DNA of 64,000 nucleotides from JAGLOK01 sp963677605. GTDB lineage: Bacteria; Bacillota; Clostridia; Christensenellales; UMGS416. The position numbers and the translations under genes were made by a program. The stretch spans positions 496,001 to 560,000 of the forward strand of contig CAXXDX010000006.1 in NCBI GenBank assembly GCA_963677605.2. Direction: 5' to 3'. This document shows, in pieces, positions 33,622-42,397 of the stretch (position 1 is the stretch's first letter; every line of letters begins with the position of its first letter). A model generated the notes under the pieces. The model had not been told where the DNA came from, ran no database searches, and was given only the letters and a program-made list of their open reading frames with translations.

Positions 33622-34499
33622 AAAAGATAACAGTAATAATACTAATGATTATAGTGCTTGCCTTATTATGCAGTTGTGGTAAAGCAGAAATAAGATGCTC
33701 TGTCAATAAAGATAACACTGCAGAAGTAAATATCTTTTTATCAATTGACATTACTAATCTAAATAATTATGAAGTAGACAAACTTAGGGTAGAAATATCA
33801 TCCCTTAAGGATCATTTGGAAGATTTCGGATACGATTTTGATATTAAATATAAATTGGATAGTTATGAAATAACTATTGCAAAAACCGCTCAGGGCACAT
33901 CCCCTGAAGATGCGGTAAACAAGCTGCTTGACATGATGGGCGATGATGCGTCGCCGTTTTCCTCGGTAGAAGGCGGGTATTCGGAAGCAAACTTGAGCGA
34001 TCTTTATAACATAGCAGCAACGGTTGATCTAACAAACATTGTGGACTATGACTATATAAGCACATTAAAGCAGGAACAGCAGGACAGAATCGCAGATCTC
34101 ATGAGCACATTCACAGGAACGGTAACTCTTGATTTATTCGGAACAACCGTTGAATATAAAGGCATTCTCGGCGGTACAGCAAACACTGTGGAGCTAAGCC
34201 TCAATGAACCTAGCGAGATTTACAGCATGGTGGAGATAAAACATGCCGAAAATCAAGCTGAGTACGATGCACTAAAGGCAGAAATCACAGGCCTCGAGAC
34301 AGAAAAAGATAAATATATGACTTATGTGTTTATCGCAGCAGGCGCGCTTATTGCTATTGCAATCGCAATAATACTGATATTGATATTGCGCAAAAAGCAA
34401 CCTTCTGCAAAAGATGACAAGACTGCTAAAGAAGTAAGTAATGAAACTGTAAATTCAGAAAAAACCGAGGAAAACGAGAGCGAAAATCCCAAAGCATAA
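33618..34499 (+). CDS. LppM-like lipoprotein with C-terminal membrane helix, cassette 2
   Basis: 293 residues. The lipobox is LLCSC, followed by GKAEIRCSVNKDNTAEVNIFL, matching the partner in cassette 1. The DASPFSSVEGGYSEANLSDLYN stretch and the FTGTVTLDLFGTTVEYKG strand correspond to those of the first copy. It ends with a coiled segment (YDALKAEITGLETEKDKY), a helix (about 238-258) and a longer Lys/Glu-rich cytoplasmic tail. Base composition changes abruptly inside the gene near 33885, from AT-rich to about half GC. Confidence 0.8.
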   Translation: MKKITVIILMIIVLALLCSCGKAEIRCSVNKDNTAEVNIFLSIDITNLNNYEVDKLRVEISSLKDHLEDFGYDFDIKYKLDSYEITIAKTAQGTSPEDAVNKLLDMMGDDASPFSSVEGGYSEANLSDLYNIAATVDLTNIVDYDYISTLKQEQQDRIADLMSTFTGTVTLDLFGTTVEYKGILGGTANTVELSLNEPSEIYSMVEIKHAENQAEYDALKAEITGLETEKDKYMTYVFIAAGALIAIAIAIILILILRKKQPSAKDDKTAKEVSNETVNSEKTEENESENPKA

Positions 34500-34531
34500 C
34501 ATTTAAAAAAGCAGTTGGCTGTTGTATAATA

Positions 34532-34557
34532 GGAGATGTGTAACCATCTCCTTTTTT
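34532..34557 (+). terminator. Terminator of the second cassette
   Basis: A 7-bp stem (GGAGATG/CATCTCC) with a 6-base loop, followed by TTTTTT. It lies 32 bases after the stop at 34499. Confidence 0.8.
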
Positions 34558-34585
34558 GATTGCGTAGATATTGGGGGTATATTCT

Positions 34586-34954
34586 ATGGAAAAAAAGTTG
34601 GTCTTAAATGCATCTTTGCATGAACTAATCTACAGTTTTGAGCTTGCAATCGCAAACAGAAACATAAACAGCATTCCCGGAATAATTTCCGACAGTTTTG
34701 TTGAGTATGGAAGCTCTGGACGAATATTTACAAAAGCCGACTATATGAATTCGGTAGATGCTACTGAAGAAAAATACGACTACGAGATAGTTGATTTCGA
34801 CATAAAGATAATCGGACTTAATGCTATTCTCGCAACTTACAAAAGCATTTATAAAGGCGAAACCGTACTTCGCTCATCAATATGGAGATCAAAAGACGAC
34901 GTGTGGCACCTTCTTTTCCACCAGGGAACTGTCGCAGCAGATGAGGAAAGTTAA
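34586..34954 (+). CDS. DUF4440/NTF2-like protein
   Basis: 122 residues from the ATG at 34586, which has GGGGG about 10 bases upstream (an upstream TTG would place this inside the gene). The fold pattern is that of small NTF2-like proteins: helix LIYSFELAIANRNI, then ISDSFVEYGSSGRIFTKADY, VDFDIKIIGLNAILATYK and the closing SIWRSKDDVWHLLFHQGT. The ligand is unknown. The stop is immediately followed by the GTG of the HAD gene, so the two are co-transcribed. Confidence 0.82.
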   Translation: MEKKLVLNASLHELIYSFELAIANRNINSIPGIISDSFVEYGSSGRIFTKADYMNSVDATEEKYDYEIVDFDIKIIGLNAILATYKSIYKGETVLRSSIWRSKDDVWHLLFHQGTVAADEES

Positions 34955-35581
34955 GTGCGAAAGCTTATAGTATTTGACGCAATGGGCGTTGTATACACTA
35001 CTTGCGACGATGTTTCAGGCCTTCTTATTCCATACCTTAAAAAAATCAATCCGGACATATCAGATAAAGCAGTACAGCAGCTATACCATAAACTAAGCCT
35101 TGGTATTATAAATTCTGAAGAATTCTTTTCGGAGTTTGGTTTTTCAAACAAGTTTCCTGAAATCCAATCCGATTATCTTGAATCATGTCTTGTTCTTGAC
35201 GAAAACTTTGTTCCTTTGGCTGAAAAGCTTAAAGAAAAATACGACCTAGCTATGCTTTCAAATGACGCTTCAGAATGGTCAAAGCATCTGAGAAACAGGT
35301 TCTGTCTGGATGATTATTTTGATTATTATGTAATAAGCGGCGACGCGGGTTTCCGCAAACCATCAGAAGAGATATATAAAATACTTCTTGAAAAAGCTAA
35401 TACAATACCACAGGAATGTGTTTTTATAGATGATAATGTCAAAAATATTGAAACGGCAGAAAATCTTGGATTTAATACAATATGGTTTAACAGAAACAAA
35501 GAGAGGATTGGGCGTTATGGATATACAGTTGAATCACTGCCGGAAATATATAACATAACAAACTCAATATTTCAAACATAA
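34955..35581 (+). CDS. HAD-superfamily hydrolase
   Basis: 208 residues, GTG start with GAGGAAAG upstream. Motif I is VFDAMGVVY: the nucleophile Asp is present but the usual second Asp (DxD) is Met. Motif II is MLSNDAS, motif III the Lys in GFRKPSEEIYKILL, motif IV the acidic pair in VFIDDNVKNIETAENLG. A helical cap lies between I and II, as in subfamily IA. Dehalogenase-like members also lack the second Asp, so a non-phosphatase reaction is possible. Substrate unknown. Confidence 0.87.
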   Translation: MRKLIVFDAMGVVYTTCDDVSGLLIPYLKKINPDISDKAVQQLYHKLSLGIINSEEFFSEFGFSNKFPEIQSDYLESCLVLDENFVPLAEKLKEKYDLAMLSNDASEWSKHLRNRFCLDDYFDYYVISGDAGFRKPSEEIYKILLEKANTIPQECVFIDDNVKNIETAENLGFNTIWFNRNKERIGRYGYTVESLPEIYNITNSIFQT

Positions 35582-35596
35582 TTATACCCAATCCAC

Positions 35597-35623
35597 AATC
35601 CTGTGCATATACGCAGGATTTTT
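35597..35623 (+). terminator. Terminator of the NTF2-like/HAD operon
   Basis: AATCCTG and CAGGATT pair around a 10-base loop, followed by a short T-run. It starts 15 bases after the stop. Confidence 0.7.
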
Positions 35624-35672
35624 ATTTGAAATTATGATAACATTAAAGAAGAACTGAACGGTGAGGTAGATA

Positions 35673-36368
35673 ATGACTAATTATATAATAGCGGCTCTTT
35701 TTATAATCGCAGCATATTTTATCGGAAGCATACTGTTTGCTTACATAATTACAAAAATCGTTACAGGCAAAGATATACGTGAAATGGGTAACAAAAATCC
35801 CGGTGCGTCTAACACAATGCGCAGCGTAGGGCCTGCAGCAGGAATAGCAACTACTGTTATGGATATGCTGAAAGCACTCGTTCCCATTATAGCCGCACGC
35901 ATTTTCTTTTTCAAAGGAGATACAGTGTTTGACTGGCTTGTACTATTTCTTATCGGTATGAGCGCAGTATTGGGGCATTGCAGACCGTTTTGGATGGGCT
36001 TTAAAAAAGGCGGCGGCGGAATGGCTACAACGATAGGTGTATGGGCATTCTTTGTACCTGTTGAATTCCTGATAGCACTTGCTCTCGGTACTGCGATTGC
36101 GTTTATCTTCATGAAAAACGCAGAGTTTAAATTCGGGCGGTGGGCGCAGATGTTTGGAATAGTTCTTACTCCAATCGTTGTATTGGTCGTAAACCAACTT
36201 GCAGATATAAAGCTGTTCTGGCATATCTCGATAGGCGGTCACAGCTTGGGAATTGTAATAGGAGCTTTTCTTCTTCTTGTGGAAATGTTTTTCCTTAATT
36301 CATACGAACTGTTTCACTGGCTCCGCGATCCAAAAGACACAGTAAACCCCGACAGACCAAACAAATAA
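35673..36368 (+). CDS. plsY: Glycerol-3-phosphate acyltransferase PlsY, divergent
   Basis: 231 residues, about seven helices. PlsY transfers the acyl group of acyl phosphate to glycerol-3-phosphate in the membrane, the first step of phospholipid synthesis. The three loops are recognisable: IGSILFAYIITK, then GNKNPGASNTMRSVG (usual SGNxGATNxxR), and GHCRPFWMGFKKGGGGMATTIG (usual GHxxPxFxxFKGGKGxAT). The third loop has GGGG where GGKG is usual, and CRP in place of FP, so this copy is unusual; a second standard PlsY may exist elsewhere. Ribosome site GAGGT. Confidence 0.82.
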   Translation: MTNYIIAALFIIAAYFIGSILFAYIITKIVTGKDIREMGNKNPGASNTMRSVGPAAGIATTVMDMLKALVPIIAARIFFFKGDTVFDWLVLFLIGMSAVLGHCRPFWMGFKKGGGGMATTIGVWAFFVPVEFLIALALGTAIAFIFMKNAEFKFGRWAQMFGIVLTPIVVLVVNQLADIKLFWHISIGGHSLGIVIGAFLLLVEMFFLNSYELFHWLRDPKDTVNPDRPNK

Positions 36369-36398
36369 AAAAAAGTGCCTTTTTATACAGGCACTTTT
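36369..36398. terminator. Bidirectional terminator between plsY and zwf
   Basis: A 10-bp stem AAAAGTGCCT/AGGCACTTTT around TTTTATAC, with A- and T-runs outside. Confidence 0.85.
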
Positions 36399-36421
36399 TT
36401 AATGCTTAATATTAATTATTT

Positions 36422-37889
36422 TCAGCTTCCTACCCACCAATTTCTGCCGTCTTTTTGCAAAAGCTTGTCGGCTGATTCAGGCCCCCATGTTCCGGATTCA
36501 TAGTTTGGAAACCCGCAGTCTCTGCTGTCCCAGATTTTTCTTATGCTGTCGGTAAATATCCATGAGTATTTCACTTCATCCCATCTTGTAAATAAAGTGG
36601 CATCACCGCGCAGTGCGTCATACAAAAGCCTTTCGTAGGCTTCCGGAGATATCATGCCCATCTCGCAATTCTGACAGAAATCCATCTTAACCTGCGTGAA
36701 GTCATTAATAGTTCTTGGTACTTTCGCATTAAATCTAAACTCCACACCCTCTTCGGGGAATATTTTTTATTATAAGCAGATTGGGTTTCACATCATTTGC
36801 ATCATTCTGCCCTAAAAACTTCATGTCGTTTTTAAACTGCAAAACAACTTCCGTGCTCTTTTCTTTCATGCGTTTTCCGGTACGTATGTAAAAGGGCACC
36901 CCTTTCCACCTGTCATTGTCAATCATGACTTTGAGTGCGGCATATGTGGCCGTCTTTGAGTTCGTATCCACGTTTTCTTCATCTCTGTATGCTATGACTT
37001 TCTTTCCGTCAATTTTTCCTTGTCCATACTGCCCGCACACTGTCTCAACGCTGTCAAACGATTTGACTATGCTCTTTAACACCTCAAGCTTGGAGTTTCT
37101 CACATGCTCCTCGCTAAACGTTTCCGGCGGTTCCATCGCTGTAAGCGTTAAAAGCTGAAGCATGTGGTTTTGAACCATATCGCGCAGTATTCCCGAGTTT
37201 TCATAATATCCGCCCCGAGTTTCAACTCCAAGCTTTTCAGAAGAGGATATCTGAACGTTGTCAATATACTTCCTGTTCCAAACAGGCTCAAACACCGCAT
37301 TAGCGAAACGGATTGTTATAAGATTCTGGAGCATTTCCTTGCCGAGGTAATGGTCAATTCTATAAATATTTTTTTCAGGAAATACGCCGGTTATTGTTTT
37401 GTTCAAATCTTCCGCCGACACCAAGTCGCGTCCGAACGGTTTTTCTATCACAATCCTTCGCCAAGCATTTTCAGAATGGGATAGCCCACATTCGGAAAGA
37501 TTTTCAGCTATTATGCTGAAAAACTGCGGCGCTACCGCAAGATAGAACAAAATATTCCGTTCTTTGCCAATAGCATCTGTTTTTGCTTTAAGTTTTTTAT
37601 ATCCTTCAGCGTCCGATAAGTCTTGCCTGTGATAGCTGATTCGTCCTAAGATGCTTTCAATAACATCCTCCTGTGGTTTGTCTGTTATATTGGCTTTTAT
37701 CTTACTGGACATTTCCTCTCTGAATATTTCAGTAGTTTTATCTCTGCGCCCAACTGCTATAATTTCAAAGTTTTTGGGCAGTTTCTTTTCTTTTTCAAGA
37801 TAATAAAGTGCAGGTACCAGTTTTCTGTGCGTTAAGTCCCCTGTTGCACCGAATATTATCATTATGCTTTTATCAAATTCTGTATTCAT
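36422..37889 (-). pseudogene. zwf: Glucose-6-phosphate 1-dehydrogenase, interrupted by a one-base frameshift
   Basis: Two overlapping frames together make a protein of normal length (about 488 residues). The first (37889 to 36735) has GATGDLTHRKLVPALY (NADP-binding turn), VIEKPFGRD and the active-site RIDHYLGKEM. The second (to 36422) continues with EFRFNAKVP, SPEAYERLLYDALRGDATLF and ends at a normal position. They join if one G is removed from GGGG at 36755-36758 (CCCC on the coding strand), giving ...IKNIPEEGVEFRFN. The enzyme oxidises glucose-6-phosphate in the pentose phosphate pathway. Either a sequence error or a recent inactivating mutation. The ATG at 37889 has GAAGGTG upstream. No other pentose pathway gene is adjacent. 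Confidence 0.9.
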
Positions 37890-37972
37890 GTTACACCTTC
37901 TTTTTTACCTCATATAAAATATGTTAGCACAAACTTATTGTTATAAAAAGAAAAACTAAATATTTGATTATT

Positions 37973-38001
37973 TTGTTCAAATATGGTTGAATTATTATAG
38001 T
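37973..38001 (+). promoter_or_regulatory. Promoter of the rubrerythrin-like gene
   Basis: TTGTTC (37973-37978), a 17-base spacer and TATAGT (37996-38001). Confidence 0.45.
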
Positions 38002-38025
38002 AGATATTGGGGAGATGAGAATGAT

Positions 38026-38502
38026 ATGGATATTTTAGAATTTGCAATAAACATGGAAAAAGAAGGCTATAAGTACTACACAGAGCAGGCGGAAGCTAAC
38101 AAGGACAACGGGCTTTATGAAGTGTTTATAAAGCTTGCGGGAGACGAAGACAAACATGCAAAGCTTATAGCAGACATGAAAGACGGAAAACAATACTCTC
38201 CTGACGAAACACAAGAAAGCGAAGCTGAAAATATTTTTTCAGATAAAGCGCAGAAAATCAGCGAGATAGCTGTAAACCCTGAGCAGCTTGATGTCTATAG
38301 ATTTGCACTGGATAAAGAAGAAGAGAGCATAGAGCTTTACAAAGAGCTTATGCAAAAATCAGAAGGCGACAAAAAAGCATACAGTTTTCTTATTGAAGAA
38401 GAAACCAAGCATTATAAAGTCGTTTCAAATATAGTTGCGCTGCTTGAAAATCCAAAACAGTGGGTAGAATCAGCGGAATTCGGAGTTCGGGAAGATTATT
38501 AA
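38026..38502 (+). CDS. Rubrerythrin/ferritin-like diiron protein
   Basis: 158 residues from the ATG at 38026, with GGGGAG upstream; the longer frame start at 37987 lies in the promoter. A four-helix bundle with two duplicated E...ExxH halves: INMEKEGYKYYTEQ and GDEDKHAKLI, then LDKEEESIELYKEL and IEEETKHYKVV. These are the ligands of a diiron site as in rubrerythrin, but there is no C-terminal rubredoxin domain. Likely role: peroxide scavenging or iron handling in an anaerobe. Confidence 0.87.
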   Translation: MDILEFAINMEKEGYKYYTEQAEANKDNGLYEVFIKLAGDEDKHAKLIADMKDGKQYSPDETQESEAENIFSDKAQKISEIAVNPEQLDVYRFALDKEEESIELYKELMQKSEGDKKAYSFLIEEETKHYKVVSNIVALLENPKQWVESAEFGVREDY

Positions 38503-38538
38503 TCTTCCTTTTTTAAATATAAAAAGCAGGTGATTGAT

Positions 38539-40198
38539 TTGAAGATATCAAAAAAAATAGTAATAATTATTGCCGCGATTCTCGTAATCGCAATGGCCGC
38601 AGCACTACCGGCTCAGGCAACAACATTTATACCGCTAATCACAATGCAGCCGTTTGTGACAAACCTTATTCCCTTGCCTACCACAACGCCGTCAATTTCT
38701 TTTCCGGTGATAACAAGCTATATACCGCTGCCTACAAACACATTTGAGTTTACTCCCGTTACGATGCTTCCAATACCGCTTGACGTCTTAACAAAATGGA
38801 CTTCAGTCAATGATACCGAACCTCTGTATCTGCCGATTGATGTTGTAGCTGACCGCTATCGGGTAAAAATTCTTGACTGGCAAAACGGCGGAAGATTAAG
38901 CGTATACGACATCGAATCCGACACATGGTACTACCTCGAGCCTCCCGCATCAATAGGCTCAATGGCTTTTCCTTTCGGCCTTTGCGTAGGTCCGGATAAC
39001 AGCGTATTTATTGCCGATACCTATAAAAACAGAATTCTCCAGTGCAGCCAGAACGGCTCATGGAGCGTTGTAGAAGATACCGGTTTTTTCAGCGCCCGGC
39101 GCAGTTCTTTACTATAATGACACATTATATGTGGCAGACACAGGCAATGACAGGATACGATATCTGCAGGAAGGCGTGTGGAAAGAGATCACTAAAGTCG
39201 GATTGAGCACAACATTTGGCGCACTTACTGACCTAAAGATGAAAAACGGCGGTGGGATGCTTATAGCAGACGGCGGAAACGATTATATTATAAACCGGGA
39301 AGCGTTTTCAAAAATGTACAGCTTCATTGAGGACGCAACATACACCGACCAATTCATAAAAATGTATCCCGATGAAAACAATGACTTGTACATAACAAGC
39401 ACAAGCTCAGACGCACTTGTAAAATTTGACGGCAGTGATTTTACTGTCATCATGTCTTCCGGCTTAAACCTCGGTCAGGTAAATAACCCTGCAGGAGTGT
39501 TTGACGACGGCATGGGAACTGTATATGTTGCCGACATGGGAAACAACAGAGTACAAAGAAACAAATCATCCGAAAACACGCTGGTGGATTTATCAACTGA
39601 TTCCACTACGGTTACAGGCTTTAATCCCCTCACACAGGAATACACAATGAATGTTCCTATGGGCAAGGAAAACATCAATATCTCAGCAGCCGCAACATCG
39701 CCATACGCTGATGTTTTAGGCGACTTGGGCAATCACTCCCTTTCATACGGCGAAAATGTTTTTACTATAACAGTGGATCCAGAATGGGGCTCAAACAATG
39801 ACTATACATTGACTATTAACCGCCAGTCCCCAACACCTACTCCTACAGACGAGCCAACAGCCACTCCGGAAATAACACCTACACCTCCGCCAGTTCCATC
39901 AGCCTCTGAAGGTGTAACCGAAGATGCAACAGAAGAAGTAACAGACACACCTGCCGATAATTCTGATAATCCGGAAAACACGGACATCGCTCAGAATACA
40001 TCAGGCAGCAACGGAGAATCAAACTCCGGATCATCCCAAAACAATCAAACATCAGGCGGCTCTTCCGATTCAGAGCAGATTCCCATATGGATGATAGTTC
40101 TGCTTACTGTGTTAGGATGCGCTGTTATTGCGGTGACTGCAATATTAATTACAATGAGTGTAAAAAATAAAAAACCAAGAGACAGAGATTTTGAGTAA
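38539..40198 (+). pseudogene. NHL-propeller surface protein, interrupted by a one-base frameshift
   Basis: The likely start is TTG at 38539 after AGGTGAT; a GTG at 38530 is possible. The signal peptide ends near AQA. The first frame stops at 39117 and the second opens upstream of 39131. Removing one T from TTTTTT (39084-39089) joins them as DTGFSAPGAVLYYNDTLYVADTGNDR, restoring a continuous NHL beta-propeller (VADRYRVKI, IADTYKNRIL, VADTGNDRIR, VADMGNNRVQR). A cadherin-like beta-sandwich (about TGFNPLTQEYTMNVP to DYTLTINRQ), a Pro/Thr and Ser/Asn linker and a C-terminal helix (IWMIVLLTVLGCAVIAVT) with a basic end follow. About 553 residues in all, membrane anchored outside the cell. Confidence 0.85.
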
Positions 40199-40201
40199 AC
40201 C

Positions 40202-40789
40202 ATGAAGGAAAGCTTCCTGTTTAATACAATATCGGGCATCTACTCGCTTTTTTATAATCATCAAATTAAGATGTATGAAAAAGCAGTAGCTGCCGCAAGT
40301 CCGCAGTTTGATGTTACGCAGTATAAAAATGCGCTTGATGTAGGCTGCGGAACAGGTGCGCTGTGTGCAGTATTTCACGAACACGGAGTTAATATGACAG
40401 GTGTGGATATCGCAAAGAAGATGATTGATGTCGCAAAACGCAAAAACTCCGGCAAAGAGATTGCTTTTAGCCACATCGATAAAGACAAAAATCTTCCTTT
40501 TGATAATAATTCTTTTGATTTTGTTATCGCATCATATGTCTCTCACGGTCTCACTCAGGATAAAAGAACGGAATTTCTGAAGGAAATGAAAAGAGTTGCA
40601 AAGCATCATGTCATCCTTCATGAATTCAGCCAGAAAAGGCGGCTTAGAACTGATATTATCGAATGGCTTGAAGGCGGAAACTACTTTCAATTTCTAAAAG
40701 GAATCGACAAACAGCTCATAGCTTTGTTTGGGAACTACAAATTAATCGAAATCACAGAAGACTCTGTTTGGTATATTATGAAAACATAA
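40202..40789 (+). CDS. Class I SAM-dependent methyltransferase
   Basis: 195 residues. Motif I is ALDVGCGTGALCAVF, motif II NMTGVDIAKKMI, then AFSHIDKDKNLPF and DFVIASYVSHG as motif IV. It matches the type 11 family acting on small molecules or lipids. It starts 4 bases after the NHL gene and shares its direction, so it may be co-transcribed, though no functional link is evident. The substrate cannot be told. Confidence 0.88.
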   Translation: MKESFLFNTISGIYSLFYNHQIKMYEKAVAAASPQFDVTQYKNALDVGCGTGALCAVFHEHGVNMTGVDIAKKMIDVAKRKNSGKEIAFSHIDKDKNLPFDNNSFDFVIASYVSHGLTQDKRTEFLKEMKRVAKHHVILHEFSQKRRLRTDIIEWLEGGNYFQFLKGIDKQLIALFGNYKLIEITEDSVWYIMKT

Positions 40790-40792
40790 GCA

Positions 40793-40823
40793 AAAAGCGC
40801 GGATTAAACCGCGCTTTTTTTAC
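40793..40823. terminator. Bidirectional terminator
   Basis: An 11-bp stem AAAAAGCGCGG/CCGCGCTTTTT around ATTAAA, followed by more T. It lies between the methyltransferase (+) and FAH-family (-) genes. Confidence 0.88.
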
Positions 40824-40838
40824 ATCGTGTATTCATTT

Positions 40839-41702
40839 TTAAACAATTTCGTTTTCAATCTCCCCGATGCCCGAAACTTTAACTTTTACTCTATCCCCTC
40901 TTTTTAAGAATCTGGGAGGTTTAAATCCTGCGCCGACTCCGCTGGGCGTACCTGTTGCTATAATATCACCGGGCAATAGCGTAATTCCTTTTGACAGGTC
41001 TTCAATCAGCCTTGCAATAGGAAAAATCATCTTCTCAGTGTTTGAGCTTTGCCTTACTTCGCCGTTTACTGTCGAGGATATGTCAAGCTTTTGAGGATCA
41101 TCCACTTCGTCATGTGTTACAATCCACGGACCAATCGGGCAATATCCATCCAGGCTTTTGCCTTTAAACCACTGCTTGTGAGATTTCTGCAGGTCGCGTG
41201 CTGTAAAATCATTCAGCACAGTATAGCCAAATATATGCTCATAAGCGTTTTCCGCTTTGATGTTTGTCCCCTCTATACCAATAACTACTGCAAGCTCAGC
41301 TTCATAGTCAACCTCTGAAGTTACGCCCTCATGCAAAGAAACATCGCCGTACGGATCGTTTATACAGGTGGTTGTTTTAGTAAAAAATATCGGAATCTCA
41401 GTTTCCGGCGAAAACTGTTTTGTGTCAAAATCGGAAAGCTCTTTCACATGATCCAGATAGTTTTTGCCAACGCAGAAAACATTTCTATGCGGCATTATAG
41501 GTGCGAGGATTTCAACATCGGATAGATTAATCCCCTCTTTTGGTTCAGCAGGCTTTTTATCCATACCGCCGTATATAATAAACTCTGTAAGCGTTTCCGG
41601 CGGATTGGCAAATAAGCCTTCTTTCGGATAGACAATGCTGTTATCGCTATCCACTGCTCCCCAGTTTATTTCACCGTCTTTTTTATAAGTCAGATATTTC
41701 AT
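40839..41702 (-). CDS. Fumarylacetoacetate hydrolase-family protein
   Basis: 287 residues. NVFCVGKNYLDHVKE opens the catalytic domain; EVDYEAELAVVIG provides the metal-binding Glu pair; NDFTARDLQKSHKQWFKGKSLDGYCPIGPW and LLPGDIIATGTPSGVG are family marks. Members hydrolyse or decarboxylate 2-oxo acids such as oxaloacetate, acylpyruvates or hydroxyhexenedioates. It stands alone, so the substrate cannot be assigned from context. Confidence 0.92.
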   Translation of the reverse strand: MKYLTYKKDGEINWGAVDSDNSIVYPKEGLFANPPETLTEFIIYGGMDKKPAEPKEGINLSDVEILAPIMPHRNVFCVGKNYLDHVKELSDFDTKQFSPETEIPIFFTKTTTCINDPYGDVSLHEGVTSEVDYEAELAVVIGIEGTNIKAENAYEHIFGYTVLNDFTARDLQKSHKQWFKGKSLDGYCPIGPWIVTHDEVDDPQKLDISSTVNGEVRQSSNTEKMIFPIARLIEDLSKGITLLPGDIIATGTPSGVGAGFKPPRFLKRGDRVKVKVSGIGEIENEIV

Positions 41703-41839
41703 ATCATACTCCAGTCATAGCTTTATTCTTACTTTATGATACCACACACCTTTTATTTGATAAATCATTTAATAAGAGAAAATATATTTCATATATTTAT
41801 GTGATATAATTAAATAAAAAAATACATGGAGAGTAGATT

Positions 41840-42397
41840 ATGCCATATATCATCATTGCAGCAGTTATCGCAGTTATTGCCATCTGGGCAATCGCAACAT
41901 TCAACACATTCAAAAAACTCAAGATAAGAGTTGACGAAGCATTTGCGACAATGGATGTATATCTTAAGAAAAGATATGACCTAATTCCTAACCTGATTGA
42001 AACAGTAAAAGGATACATGAGTCATGAAAAAGATACACTTGAAGCGGTAATCGAAGCGAGGTCAAAATCCGTCTCATCAAAGGATATTGGCGAGAGAACC
42101 GAAAACGAAAACGCGCTGACTCAGACTCTGGGAAGGCTCTTTGCTTTGGCCGAAAGCTATCCGGACTTAAAAGCCGACAGTCAGTTTAACGGACTCAGCG
42201 ACACTCTTAAAGGAACAGAAGACGAAATCGCCAAGGCTCGCAAATATTACAACGCTATAGTTCGCGAATACAATACTAAGCGCGAACTGTTCCCTTCAAT
42301 GATAATTGCATCTTTTATGGCGCTTAAACCTCTTGCATACTTTGAGGCAGGCTCTGAAGCTGAGCGCGAGAATGTGAAGGTGAGCTTCAATGACTAA
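41840..42397 (+). CDS. lemA: LemA-family protein
   Basis: 185 residues. An N-terminal helix (about 2-21) is followed by the LemA helical bundle with FNTFKKLKIRVDEAFATMDV, LKKRYDLIPNLIETVKGYM and the closing YNTKRELFPSMIIASFMALKPLAYFEA. A likely membrane-anchored, outward- or inward-facing helical protein of unsettled role. It overlaps the DUF2207 gene by 8 bases, the common LemA/DUF2207 pairing. TATAAT at 41805-41810 and GGAGAG before the ATG suggest its own promoter. Confidence 0.93.
   Translation: MPYIIIAAVIAVIAIWAIATFNTFKKLKIRVDEAFATMDVYLKKRYDLIPNLIETVKGYMSHEKDTLEAVIEARSKSVSSKDIGERTENENALTQTLGRLFALAESYPDLKADSQFNGLSDTLKGTEDEIAKARKYYNAIVREYNTKRELFPSMIIASFMALKPLAYFEAGSEAERENVKVSFND

Noticed and set aside
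36735..36770. Programmed ribosomal frameshift in zwf
   Set aside because: No slippery heptamer plus structure is apparent, and G6PDH is not known to use frameshifting. An error or mutation in the G4 run is simpler.
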